From: Marisa cornuarietis
Lineage: Eukaryota > Mollusca > Gastropoda > Architaenioglossa > Ampullariidae
NCBI GenBank assembly: GCA_004794655.1
Contig: SMMW01000622.1
Coordinates: 5,083,501 to 5,147,500 of the forward strand
DNA: 64,000 nt
Reading direction: 5' to 3'
The stretch's first letter is position 1; each line of letters opens with the position of its first letter. The notes under the pieces are model-generated. The model did no database searches, had not been told where the DNA came from, and was given only the letters and a program-made list of their open reading frames with translations. The translations under genes were made by a program, and so were the position numbers. Positions 20,849 through 31,073 of the stretch are shown here, piece by piece.

Positions 20849-22707
20849 ATCTTGTTTCTCTTTCTTTTGATAACATGGACCGTCACTTACTTCATTAATT
20901 TGCATGCTTTTGTGCTAATCTGTGACACTATTCTCGTCTGTTATACGGAAGGTGATGCTATTTCTAACAACATCAAGAGACTCGTTTTAAAAATAAGTGA
21001 AACTGAAAAATTGGTCTTTTATATTACTTATGATTACTTTAATTCAAGCTCTGCGAGACATATAAACCTCATTAAACTTTTTGCCGAAAAGAAAGATTCG
21101 GTTTTTTTAATATATTTTCCACTAAAAAAAAAAAAAGCCTAGACATCAGGACTGTTCGTGTTCAGGCGTAACTCCATATATTTTTGGTCCAGATTCTTTG
21201 CACAGTTCTTTGTTTTGTTTTGTTTTTGTTTTTTGTTTTTTGTCTCCTCTAAGTCACGCACGCACTCAGCCACACACACACACCCACATATACACACCGA
21301 CACCACGAAACACAACTGATAAATATCTTATTACTTCCTGGTCGGCCTTAAGCGAACTACCAGAGTGCGTTTTTAGAGTCTATAAAAACATGACGCTGAG
21401 ACTGAATATCACAGTTACTGAGAGGACGTGAAAAAGGAGCTTATGTGGCTTCAGAAACGACCCGGGTGCGTCAGAAGGAAATCATATACAAAGACTTGAC
21501 CTCTTCAACACAGGCTTCTTTTCTGTCGTAAACATGCGCTCACTGCAGAAAACTAGTGAAGAAGTACACAACAAAGCCATGTGTATCTTTCCTAATGAGA
21601 AGAGCTTCCTTCATGAGCATTAACAGACTAGTCTACACATTTCCTTCCAGGGCCTTCCAGTCACAGCAGTGGTAGTCAGCGACGTACGAGGTAAGGATAA
21701 ACTGAAATGCATTATCAATCGTAAACAAACTTCGTAAATTTCAAACGTTGAGATATTTTAATAGCTCAATCATTTAGACGCCGTTCTCTCATAATGAACG
21801 CGAATCTCAAGTGTTTATTCTACGTACAAGCTAACTTCAAGTCAGAACTGTTCAAAATTGGATAAACATAATTAGCTGTGCGGTGTACCTAGAACACCTG
21901 TCCTGACAGTGGTTGGCAGTGTGTGTACTCTAACAACCCTCACATTGGAATAGTTCTTGACATCAGTTACTCGTTGCCGATAAAACTACTATAAAGGGTT
22001 ACCACTCTGCAGTTGGCGCGAATACACCATAAAGATGGTAGTTACAGCTCACCAGCTGGTAAATCGAACAAGTAACACTCTGCTCAAGTTACTCCTGTCA
22101 ACAAGAATTTTCCGCGCAGACATTTTCTCCTTGTGCAGCTTGTTCAGGCTTACTACATTTTGGTCTCCATTCACGTGGATTTATGCTGAATTCAGCTAAA
22201 TGCTAGGATGTGGATTGCGAGTTACAAAATCTGACAGTTGTTTTGAGAAATGGAATTGTACAGTAAGTTCTTAGTGTCGTCGATTTTTTGGAAACTGCGA
22301 CTTCAAGCGAAACCAGTTGTTACGGCATATTTCTGATCACATAAATATCACCAAGTTTCTAAATGTCGGAGTACCCGGAAAAATCCAAACGGACGTGAGA
22401 ATGTGCAAACTTCTCACAGATAGTAGTTTCAGCCGTGAATCATTTTAGTTTTCTCATCAACGTTATAAGGAAACGATTTTCAGTGATGACTTACTGTGTA
22501 GCTAATAGGGAATATGGATGTTACAAAATTTAAAATATGAGTATAAAGGTGCACGTTTCTTGTATACTTATGTCTATTAACCATAATATATGGTTTCTTG
22601 GGCTCTTTTTTAGGTCTCAATTAAAACTTTGCATTATTATTATTATTATCATCATATTTTTTCATTTTACGGTCTGCTTCTGGTAACAACATTATGTATT
22701 TTTCAAT
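20849..22707. other. intergenic; possible 5' exon of TLR-D
   Basis: No recognised coding sequence. A clear donor-like sequence TACGAG|GTAAGG lies at 21691, preceded by CCTTCCTTCCAG near 21650. A short non-coding 5' exon of TLR-D between them is plausible but not demonstrated. Confidence 0.35.
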
Positions 22708-22935
22708 GTTAGCGGCTAGTGCACTTGACTGTGGAACAGAAAGTTGCTAGTTCAAGGTCTGGTCGGGCCTATGACTAGAACACTCACCCTGGCCACCAGC
22801 AGCTGCTCTGAAATGGGTATCCGATTTATCAGGGAAGGTAAAGACGGCGACAGGAAAAGAGTAGGGTCGCTCCTTCCACTAGTCTGTTCCCACGACAGTG
22901 CATGACCTGCAAACAAAACCCCATGACTCATAAGT
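22708..22935 (+). mobile_element. tRNA-derived SINE
   Basis: The head carries an A-box-like segment (GCGGCTAGTGCACTTGAC) and a B box (AGTTCAAGGTC at 22749-22759). A non-tRNA body follows, with AGGGAAGGTAAAGACGGCG and AGTAGGGTCGCTCC. The head cannot form a tRNA acceptor stem, so this is a SINE rather than a tRNA gene. Ends are approximate. Confidence 0.65.
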
Positions 22936-24162
22936 ATACATGAGGCTTTTTGCTGTATTTCTGCGAAACTCCATGCATTCTATTTAAACTCACAGTGCGT
23001 TCACAACATTCCTTATTTGTATTAACATGTAAGTATGTTTCTGAGAATTATTTATCCACGAAGCATGTTAGAGTCAGTCTTAAGGGAGCGGTTTTAATAA
23101 GTACATATAGTTTGTTTGTTACATGACTTTATGCATTATGTTAAGTTGTTTAGCAGTATGCAATATCCGGTTTAACTGCGTGAAATGCCACAGTACAGAT
23201 CTACTGTGCTCTAATCCATTGTGAGTAGGATACCATCAAATGCATAGATCACAATGTCCAGCACTTGTGTATTGGTGCCGTAAAAGTTATTCTTGTTACA
23301 TAATAAGAATGTCTGCAAGATGTAAAATGCGTGGAGATAATCGCGGTGGCGGGTCTGAGTAATATCGTACTTGTAGACTGTGCACAACGTTTTGTAGAAA
23401 TGATAATATATCGTTTAGAAAGTGATTTCGTGTTTCTAGCGACATCCTTTTTCCTTGCACGAAGGTTTAAATTCTATACTTATATCCATCTCATTGATCT
23501 TAATTTTGCCAGTGATTTCTCAGTGAGAGCTACATTACTATCGTCTACTGTGTCACAATTATTCCAGATAATTAAAAATTGAGAGGCGATTGCGAAGGAC
23601 CATGCGAACTGTGATACATTCTATGCACATGCGAGCGACGGTGCCTCCAAACTGGACAGCGGTTTATTTATAATTACTCTGATAAAAATGACACACCGAT
23701 CGTAAGCCATTGTTTGGCACAACAGCACCACTCTACTGACATCAGGTCTGGTGGCATCAGAGGTAACAACTGGGTCACAATGAACATGTACCAGTTTTTT
23801 TCCTGTCAAGACATCACGTCTGCGCCATTCGCAAGTGCAATCAGTGTAAAAACCTCGGGAAACAAAATGCCGAGTAAAAGTAAATCTAGGTTTGCAAATC
23901 AAAAGCAAAAAAGGAAAGGCTATAACTTTTAGTCATGGTAACAGACAATGACACGATGTCAGAGAAGGTTCGTTAATTTTAATGGATGGTTTGTTGAAGA
24001 AACGACTAGCAAGCAAACTTTAAGCAGGTTTTTAAAAGTTCTTTGGAAACTGAACGTTGGTGTGAAAATTATGTTTTTTATGCGGTGATCGATTTGATGA
24101 TTACTACCATAAAATCGTCCGTGTTTAGACTAAGTGGAAATACACAAAACATAATATACATA
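22936..24162. other. intergenic, no gene seen
   Basis: AT-rich. Short open frames near 23331-23582 and 23621-23908 show no recognisable family. No RNA gene or repeat structure noticed. Confidence 0.4.
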
Positions 24163-24164
24163 TA

Positions 24165-24578
24165 CAGTGTGTCCCCAAATTATGAACATGTTCCGTTTCA
24201 GGAGGCTGTTCGTATGTACGTTCGTTCGTAAGTCGGTACCGAGAGGTACGTGTGCTGTGATTACAGAACGGTACATGGAAAACCAGCTCTACTTTTGCAC
24301 GTACTTATATAACATCCAACATGTTAGAATGGTTATAAAGAGCACAAAACTTCTGAAAACAATCGCAAAATCACAGTTTTCTTGAGAGCGTACAACACAC
24401 GTTAGAATCAGACCTCATGGTTTCAGTGAGAGAGAGAGCTATTATTTAGGACGTCCGTACCCGCGCTCCTTCCTCCTACCACCACTGACAATCCTTATGA
24501 ACTACTTTTGAGGTTAGGGGCAACTTTATTTGTATGTACCGAAGTTCGTAACTTGAACGTTTGTAAGTAGGGCAACTG
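24165..24578. mobile_element. TA-flanked element just upstream of TLR-D
   Basis: It starts CAGTGTGTCCCC and ends GGGGCAAC...GGGCAACTG. TA lies on both sides (24163-24164 and 24579-24580), and both flanks read TATACAGT outward. Inverted ends match only loosely. The body repeats TTCGTAAGT/ACGTTCGT-type motifs. It is probably an old non-autonomous Tc1/mariner-type insertion. It ends about 130 bases before the TLR-D start codon. Confidence 0.5.
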
Positions 24579-24708
24579 TATAGCAAAAGTACATACACGA
24601 ACTCCACATATATAGCAGAAAAATTGGAAAAGATGTAGTCAGAGGTAAGGAAGGGTTATAGGGAAAACATTCCCTACATATTTATGTTGATGTTACGTTC
24701 CTCGCAGG

Positions 24709-27333
24709 ATGTGGGCAGTGAGCATCACGTGCACATTAACATTGCTGCTGTCGTCGGCTTACATAAGGGAATCTTTTCCCACAGTCAGTGACGCATGCGC
24801 GCAATGTTTGTGCACGAGAGGAGCCGTCAACTGCTCTTACCGCAATCTGCACGAAGTTCCCAATGACCTGCCTCCAAGCGCCGTCAGCCTTAACTTGAGC
24901 CACAACCTTCTTCACCTTCTCCCAGACAACGTCTTTCACAATTTGACCAGTCTGACAGTTCTAGACTTGTCCTACAATTACTTGAGCAACTTCACACCTA
25001 GTGTCTTTGTGGGCCTCTACAACCTGCAGTGGCTTAGTGTGACCTGGAATAATCTTTCTCTAAGTGAAAAAACCTACCCTTATGGCGTGTTCTCGAACTT
25101 TTCAAAGTCGCTTTTATATTTATACCACAATGGTAATTCTCCACCTAACCAAGGTCTCCATGAAGATGTTTCCTATCCTGACAAGGCGCTTTCAGAACTC
25201 ATCAGTCTAAGAGCCTTATTTATAGATGGACTTGGGAATACGCGACTTGGCCCTGGGTTCGGACAGATGCAGAGCCTGATAAACCTCAGTTTTGTGGGTT
25301 CTGCAGACGGATTCTGCAACTTGGTGAAACTTCAAAATGATACATTCATACATCACCCCCCAGCTTTAGAATACCTAAACCTGTCCTACTGCAATATCTG
25401 CTGCATTGAAGCAGACGCCTTCGCACCTCTGAGAACTCTTCAGATTCTTGATCTTTCCCACAATGATTATCTTGGATTTCAGAAGCTTGGACTAGCTGTG
25501 TACGGTCTTCAGGGATCCGCTCTGCATACTCTTTACATCAATCACATCAATCGTCGATACGCTTTGTGCGTTTCTGTTTCTAAAGCAGATACAGTCTACT
25601 TCAAAAACACTAACATCACCTCCATCTACGCCAAACACAACAATCTTCAGTTTTTTAACCAAAGCGCTTTGCTGAACATGCCTGATTCTCTTGAGTTTGT
25701 CTCCCTCGACGGAAACCATTTAGTATTTGGGCGTTATCTTCAAGAATTGGATAAGCTTAAAAGATTAAAAGAAATTCACGCCGATGGCTATAATCATCCT
25801 CTCGACACACCCACATATTACCCTGCAATGGAGGAAAAATATGGTGTAGCTGAAAGTTATATCGGTGGTCAATCTTTGTGCGATAAAGCTCCAGGACATT
25901 GCAGGTGGTCTGTGATCTCAGACATGCGCAGAGAAAACTCGTGGATTCCAGTTCTGGGATACGACGTTACCGATACAACAGCTGATAACTCCACATACTT
26001 TGTCCTTCCGCCAGAGTTGACCGACTTCCGGTCCAGGCAAAATCAGATCTACTACAATGTGATGCAGGTTGATTTTGATCCCAACAATAATTTAAGAAAA
26101 ATGGATCTCAGCAGCAATTTTTTGGTCAAATTGATCGGTCCTGTGACTGGACTACACAAAGTACAGTATCTGGATCTGAGCAACAATGTAGCTGCTGATA
26201 TTTCAGATACGTTTTTCCGTAATTTTACTTCTCTTAGAATACTACACTTGCAAAGAAACGTACTACACTTTCTCAATGGAAGTAGCAGCGACAGCATACT
26301 TGCACCCTTGCTAAATCTAGAGCTACTGGATGTATCCTTCAATTATATATATACACTTCCAACGACTGTGTTCACGGGATTAGCACACATAAAAATGATA
26401 AATTTGTCTTACAACTATTTGATTTCATTTGATGTTGACATTTCGTCCGCCAGAAGTCTTACGCTTCTTGATCTGGCTTACAACAATATCCACTCGCTCC
26501 CGTCCCACGTGCGTACTCACTTGGACTCAGTAGCACAGACGGCGTCAGAAAATGTCACTGTAAATCTTACCTTCAACAGCATTATCTGCACGTGTGAAAA
26601 TATCGAGTTCTTGTCTTGGATGGCACATACTAAGGTGCATTTCCCCCACAAAAAGTTATACTTCTGTCTCATGTCTGACGGAACAGTGCAACACTTAGTT
26701 GATATTTTCGAGATCATCGCCGATCTGCAACAGCAGTGTTCCAACTTCTCAAGCATCCTTATTGGAGCTGTGTCCTGTTTCTTTTGCCTCATCTTATCCC
26801 TCGTATCAGCGCTGATGTATCGTTTCCGCTGGAAGCTGCGCTACTTGTATTACGCCTCACGCATGTCGTACAGACGCATACAGTCACAAGAACCTCGCCA
26901 GTTCGACTTCGACGCCTTCGTGTCCTACGCCTCGGAAGACGACGATTTTGTTCACGGGCAGCTCATCCACAACTTAGAAGTGCAGGAAAATCTTCGCTTG
27001 AACGTGCACGACCGAGACTTCACCCTCGGACAACCCATCCCCTGCAACATCGTGGCTGCTGTTCAGAACAGTCGCCGCACGCTTGTTGTGTTGACACGAC
27101 ATCTGCTGCAGTCGGACTGGTGTCAGTACGAGATGAGGATGGCCACCATGGAAGCCGTACACACGGGGCGCGATGTGCTGGTGTTCCTGCTGTTCGAGGA
27201 CATCCCCAGCCACGAACTGCCGCGCCAGGTGCTGTACATCCTTCAGTCTTCCTCTTACATGCTGTATCCCCATGACGATACTACTTTGCTGCCTACGTTT
27301 TGGTCCCGGCTGGCACGTGCCATTAGGATGTAA
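24709..27333 (+). CDS. Toll-like receptor TLR-D, BB-loop Pro-to-Leu variant
   Basis: An 874-residue TLR in one exon. It has a signal peptide (MWAVSITCTLTLLLSSA), LRRNT (CAQCLC...VNC), leucine-rich repeats, LRRCT (ICTCEN...), a transmembrane helix (SILIGAVSCFFCLIL) and a TIR at about 733-874. The TIR has FDAFVSY, SDWCQYE and FW, but its BB loop reads RDFTLGQPIPC: residue 773 is Leu (codon CTC, 27025-27027) where the paralogs have Pro (CCC). The start codon follows the acceptor CCTCGCAG|G by one base. Its N-terminus resembles TLR-E, the middle TLR-B, and transmembrane plus TIR are almost the same as TLR-C. AATAAA follows at 27447. Coding potential is otherwise intact. Confidence 0.96.
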   Translation: MWAVSITCTLTLLLSSAYIRESFPTVSDACAQCLCTRGAVNCSYRNLHEVPNDLPPSAVSLNLSHNLLHLLPDNVFHNLTSLTVLDLSYNYLSNFTPSVFVGLYNLQWLSVTWNNLSLSEKTYPYGVFSNFSKSLLYLYHNGNSPPNQGLHEDVSYPDKALSELISLRALFIDGLGNTRLGPGFGQMQSLINLSFVGSADGFCNLVKLQNDTFIHHPPALEYLNLSYCNICCIEADAFAPLRTLQILDLSHNDYLGFQKLGLAVYGLQGSALHTLYINHINRRYALCVSVSKADTVYFKNTNITSIYAKHNNLQFFNQSALLNMPDSLEFVSLDGNHLVFGRYLQELDKLKRLKEIHADGYNHPLDTPTYYPAMEEKYGVAESYIGGQSLCDKAPGHCRWSVISDMRRENSWIPVLGYDVTDTTADNSTYFVLPPELTDFRSRQNQIYYNVMQVDFDPNNNLRKMDLSSNFLVKLIGPVTGLHKVQYLDLSNNVAADISDTFFRNFTSLRILHLQRNVLHFLNGSSSDSILAPLLNLELLDVSFNYIYTLPTTVFTGLAHIKMINLSYNYLISFDVDISSARSLTLLDLAYNNIHSLPSHVRTHLDSVAQTASENVTVNLTFNSIICTCENIEFLSWMAHTKVHFPHKKLYFCLMSDGTVQHLVDIFEIIADLQQQCSNFSSILIGAVSCFFCLILSLVSALMYRFRWKLRYLYYASRMSYRRIQSQEPRQFDFDAFVSYASEDDDFVHGQLIHNLEVQENLRLNVHDRDFTLGQPIPCNIVAAVQNSRRTLVVLTRHLLQSDWCQYEMRMATMEAVHTGRDVLVFLLFEDIPSHELPRQVLYILQSSSYMLYPHDDTTLLPTFWSRLARAIRM

Positions 27334-27446
27334 AGCGGCGGTAGGTACAGTATTTGCTTATACCTATGCTGAGATTCTTGCGAGTGGTGCAGGTTAAGAT
27401 GTACACTGGGCAGGTCAAACGAGAACAGGTCGATAAGTTCAGTAAT

Positions 27447-27452
27447 AATAAA
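27447..27452 (+). promoter_or_regulatory. candidate poly(A) signal of TLR-D
   Basis: AATAAA 114 bases after the TLR-D stop codon. Confidence 0.55.
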
Positions 27453-28440
27453 CATTTTTTCCTTTAATACAACATTAATATTTTTAGTCTTATTTGTGCG
27501 TAATTTCACCACGTACATCCTTGCATGCGCGCGCGCACACACACACACACGCACAGAATGGGTAGCACTTGGGACAGGTGAGGGGGCTGCGGCTCACTGT
27601 CTACAAAGTAAACTGGGGGACATGTACTGTTCCTTCTCACGTTTTATTGTAGCGTCACAATACTTTTTTTCTAGCTGAACTGTCTCGATATGTGATTACA
27701 ACACAAAACAGGTCTGATATGAAAGAGACTTCATATACAAGTTCAAATTCTGGAGCAGCTGAACTCTACGCAAAGTAATGCTGAATGCATTTTGATTGGC
27801 AGCTTCGTTCGCTTTAAGCCATTTACGTAGTAAACCAACATAAACCGAGTCTTCTTCTTTTTAGCTGAATACGTTTTTATATGCATCCCTTACTTAACAC
27901 GATGGTATTTTTGAAGAGACAGAGAGAGAGAGAGAGAGATGTAAAGACATACTTGTAGGGGAGAACTTGTGTATGAATTGATCATGTTTTTATTCTGGGT
28001 TGCAGCAGGAAGTTGCTTATGGTACATGAGTCACAAAGTAAGTAGTTTTCTTTTCTGTGTGTAAATATGACACTACACAAATATAACATAAGCAAAGGCA
28101 TGGAATCATATATGTACAAACAAAAGAACCACCAAATGTTTAAAAATGTTAAAGAAATTCGTTAGAATCGGTTGGTAATTGCCAGTGCAAAGAAAGCGCG
28201 TTTGTAGCGTTACTAGATGATTATTAAATAATCAAAATGTTTGTAGATACAGAAATAGAAAGACCACGCACAGTCAAGATAATTGATACTAAAACTACAG
28301 CTAAAATAAGATTGTTTAAAATAGAAAATTGCACGATATATTTAAATTTTAAAGTCAATTTTCGACTGGCAAAGAATCCACTAAATGGCTTACTAAGCAC
28401 AATACGCAAATAATGAAATATAATAATGCTTATCTTTCAG
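27453..28440. other. TLR-D/TLR-E spacer with simple repeats
   Basis: It contains a short (CA)n at about 27535-27550 and (GA)n at about 27919-27939. CTGGGTTGCAG (ending near 28006) and CACAAA|GTAAGT (28037/28038) could delimit a ~31-base non-coding exon of TLR-E. The stretch ends in the acceptor GCTTATCTTTCAG at 28440. No gene otherwise. Confidence 0.4.
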
Positions 28441-28451
28441 TGTCATGCAAG

Positions 28452-31073
28452 ATGCCAACAGTAAGGCTGGCAATAATGTTGCTGCTAACGTTTGGGCGGA
28501 CATCTTCCCTCGGTTTTCATGACGCATGCGCAATCTGTTCGTGCACAGGAGGAGCTGTCAACTGCTCTTACCGCAATCTGCACGAAGTTCCCAATGGCCT
28601 GTCTCCAAGTGCTGTCAGCCTCAACTTGAGCCACAACCTACTTCATTATCTCCCGGACAGTATCTTTCACAATCTGACAAATTTAACAATTCTGGATATG
28701 TCCTTCAATGACCTCACCAACCTCACCCAAAATGTCTTTTTGGGACTGAGAAGTCTACAGTGGCTTAGTGTGGCCTGGAATAATATGTCTTTGAGAGATG
28801 AAACCTATCCTTATGAAGTGTTTTCCCCCTTTTCTAAGACGCTTTTATATTTGTACCTGAATGGTAATTCCCCCTTTAACCAATCCCAGCCACTCAATGT
28901 TTCTTATCCCGATAAAGCGCTTTCAGAATTGACCAGTCTAAGAGCGTTATTTATGGACGGAATTCAGAAGGCGCGGCTCGGGTCTGGATTTGGACTGCTG
29001 CAGGGCCTGAAAAACCTCAGTTTTGTAGGTTTCCCATATGGCTTTTGTGATATGGTACAACTTCACAATGACACATTCAAACATCATCCACCAGCTTTAG
29101 AATACTTAAACCTGTCCTACTGCAATATCCGCTCCATTGATGCAGACGCCTTCACACCTTTGCGAACTCTTCAGATTCTTGATCTTTCCCATAATGAAGA
29201 TCTTGGATTCCAGAGGCTTGGGCTAGCTGTGTATGGTCTTCAGGGATCGGCCCTTCACACCCTTCATATCAATCACATAAATTCTCACTATGCGTTATGC
29301 GTCGCTATCACTAGAGCAGAAACAGTATATTTCAAGAACACTAGCATCATCTTTATCTACGCCAAGCACAACAATCTTCAATTTTTCTTCCAAGGTGCCC
29401 TGCTGAACATGCCGGATTCCCTTGAGTTCGTTTCGCTCGATGGAAACCATTTAGGATTTGGAAAATATCTTGAAGACTTAAATAAACTAAAAAGTTTGAA
29501 GCAAATTCACGCTGATGGATATCAACATTCCCCTAAATCGCCGACACATTATCCAGATGAGAAGTGTGTGTCCAGCGATGCTGAGATCTGGGATGGCGAT
29601 GCTTCCTCGTGTGGAACTGTCTCGGAAAGTAAAAGCCAGTGTTACTGGTCTGCTGGCTCGACTGGTGGCACAGAAATGTTGGCTGATCAGATAGAGGGAT
29701 ACGCGGTCACTGGTAGAGCAACTGATAATTCCACGTTCTTTGTTCTTCCGGCAAATCTGACGGACTTCCGGTCTCGGCAAAACCAGATCTACTATCAGCT
29801 GACGCAGGTTAACATGGACTCTAACAACACCCTTACACGATTAGACCTCAGCCAGAACCTGATCACAAAGATGGTTGGACCAATAACAGGGCTGACCCAT
29901 CTGCAATATTTGGATCTCAGCGACAATCTCGCTTATTACATTTCAGAAACATTCTGTTATAATTTTACGTCACTGAAGGTGCTGCGACTGAGCAGAAATT
30001 ATCTGCGCTATTCTATCGGAAATTCGTCCTCGGACTTGTTCACTCCGTTAGTAAATCTAGAAACATTGGAATTATCCGATAATTACATCTACAATCTTTC
30101 AACGAATTTGTTGAATGGATTAGTGAGCCTGAGGGTGTTGAATCTGTCATTCAACGAAATATCCTCGTTTGACGTCAACATTTCTTCTTCCAAACGTATC
30201 AGACTTCTAGATCTGGCTTATAACGATATCCACTTCCTTCCATCGCACGTGTGTACTCACTTGGACTCGGTAGCACAGGTGGCGTCAGAAAATGTCACTG
30301 TAAATCTTACCTATAATCACATAATCTGCACGTGTGAAAATATCGAGTTCTTGTCTTGGATGGCACATACTAAGGTATATTTCCCAAGAGTCCAAAAATA
30401 CTTCTGTCTCATGTCTGACGGAACAGTGCAACACTTAGTTGATATTTTCGAGGTCATCGCCGATCTGCAGAAAGAGTGTAGCAGCTACGTAGGTATCATA
30501 GTTGGGACTGTTTGCTGCTGTTGTTGCCTTCTCGTGGCCGTCGTATCGGCGCTGATGTATCGTTTCCGCTGGAAGCTGCGCTACTTGTATTACGCGTCAC
30601 GCATGTCGTTCAGACGCATACAGTCACAAGAACCTCGCCAGTTCCACTACGACGCCTTCGTGTCCTACGCCTCGGAAGACGACGATTTTGTTCGCGGGCA
30701 GCTCGTCTACAACTTAGAAGTGCAGGAAAATCTTCGTCTGAACGTCCACGACCGCAACATCACACCCGGACACCCCATCCCCTACAACATTGTGGATGCA
30801 GTTGAAAACAGTCGTCGGACTGTGGTGGTGCTGACGCGACATCTGCTGCAATCGGAGCGATGTAAATACGAGATCCAGATGGCCACCATGGAGGCCGTAC
30901 ACACGGGACGCGATGTGTTGGTGTTCCTGCTGTACGAAGACATCCCTTCCAATGAGCTTCCCAGCCAAGTGTTGTACAATGTACAGTCTTCTACCTACAT
31001 CCAGTTCCCCCATAATGATCCCACAATGCTGCCTGCATTTTGGTCCCGGCTAGCGCGTGCCATTAGAACGTGA
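28452..31073 (+). CDS. Toll-like receptor TLR-E, divergent TIR
   Basis: An 873-residue TLR in one exon. It has a signal peptide (MPTVRLAIMLLLTFG), LRRNT (CAICSC...VNC), leucine-rich repeats, LRRCT (ICTCEN...), a transmembrane helix with five consecutive cysteines as in TLR-B, and a TIR domain. The TIR starts YDAFVSY, but the BB loop is RNITPGHPIPY (768 onward), with Asp replaced by Asn. The usual SDWCQYE is SERCKYE, with Trp replaced by Arg at 803. FW is kept. The frame extends 13 codons upstream to an ATG at 28413, but that stretch contains the acceptor CTTTCAG, so I place the start at 28452. An out-of-frame ATG at 28445 precedes it and could damp translation. Confidence 0.94.
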   Translation: MPTVRLAIMLLLTFGRTSSLGFHDACAICSCTGGAVNCSYRNLHEVPNGLSPSAVSLNLSHNLLHYLPDSIFHNLTNLTILDMSFNDLTNLTQNVFLGLRSLQWLSVAWNNMSLRDETYPYEVFSPFSKTLLYLYLNGNSPFNQSQPLNVSYPDKALSELTSLRALFMDGIQKARLGSGFGLLQGLKNLSFVGFPYGFCDMVQLHNDTFKHHPPALEYLNLSYCNIRSIDADAFTPLRTLQILDLSHNEDLGFQRLGLAVYGLQGSALHTLHINHINSHYALCVAITRAETVYFKNTSIIFIYAKHNNLQFFFQGALLNMPDSLEFVSLDGNHLGFGKYLEDLNKLKSLKQIHADGYQHSPKSPTHYPDEKCVSSDAEIWDGDASSCGTVSESKSQCYWSAGSTGGTEMLADQIEGYAVTGRATDNSTFFVLPANLTDFRSRQNQIYYQLTQVNMDSNNTLTRLDLSQNLITKMVGPITGLTHLQYLDLSDNLAYYISETFCYNFTSLKVLRLSRNYLRYSIGNSSSDLFTPLVNLETLELSDNYIYNLSTNLLNGLVSLRVLNLSFNEISSFDVNISSSKRIRLLDLAYNDIHFLPSHVCTHLDSVAQVASENVTVNLTYNHIICTCENIEFLSWMAHTKVYFPRVQKYFCLMSDGTVQHLVDIFEVIADLQKECSSYVGIIVGTVCCCCCLLVAVVSALMYRFRWKLRYLYYASRMSFRRIQSQEPRQFHYDAFVSYASEDDDFVRGQLVYNLEVQENLRLNVHDRNITPGHPIPYNIVDAVENSRRTVVVLTRHLLQSERCKYEIQMATMEAVHTGRDVLVFLLYEDIPSNELPSQVLYNVQSSTYIQFPHNDPTMLPAFWSRLARAIRT

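Noticed and set aside
28413..28451. Upstream ATG as start of TLR-E
   Set aside because: The 13-codon extension spans the acceptor CTTTCAG and is hydrophilic; the signal peptide starts at 28452.
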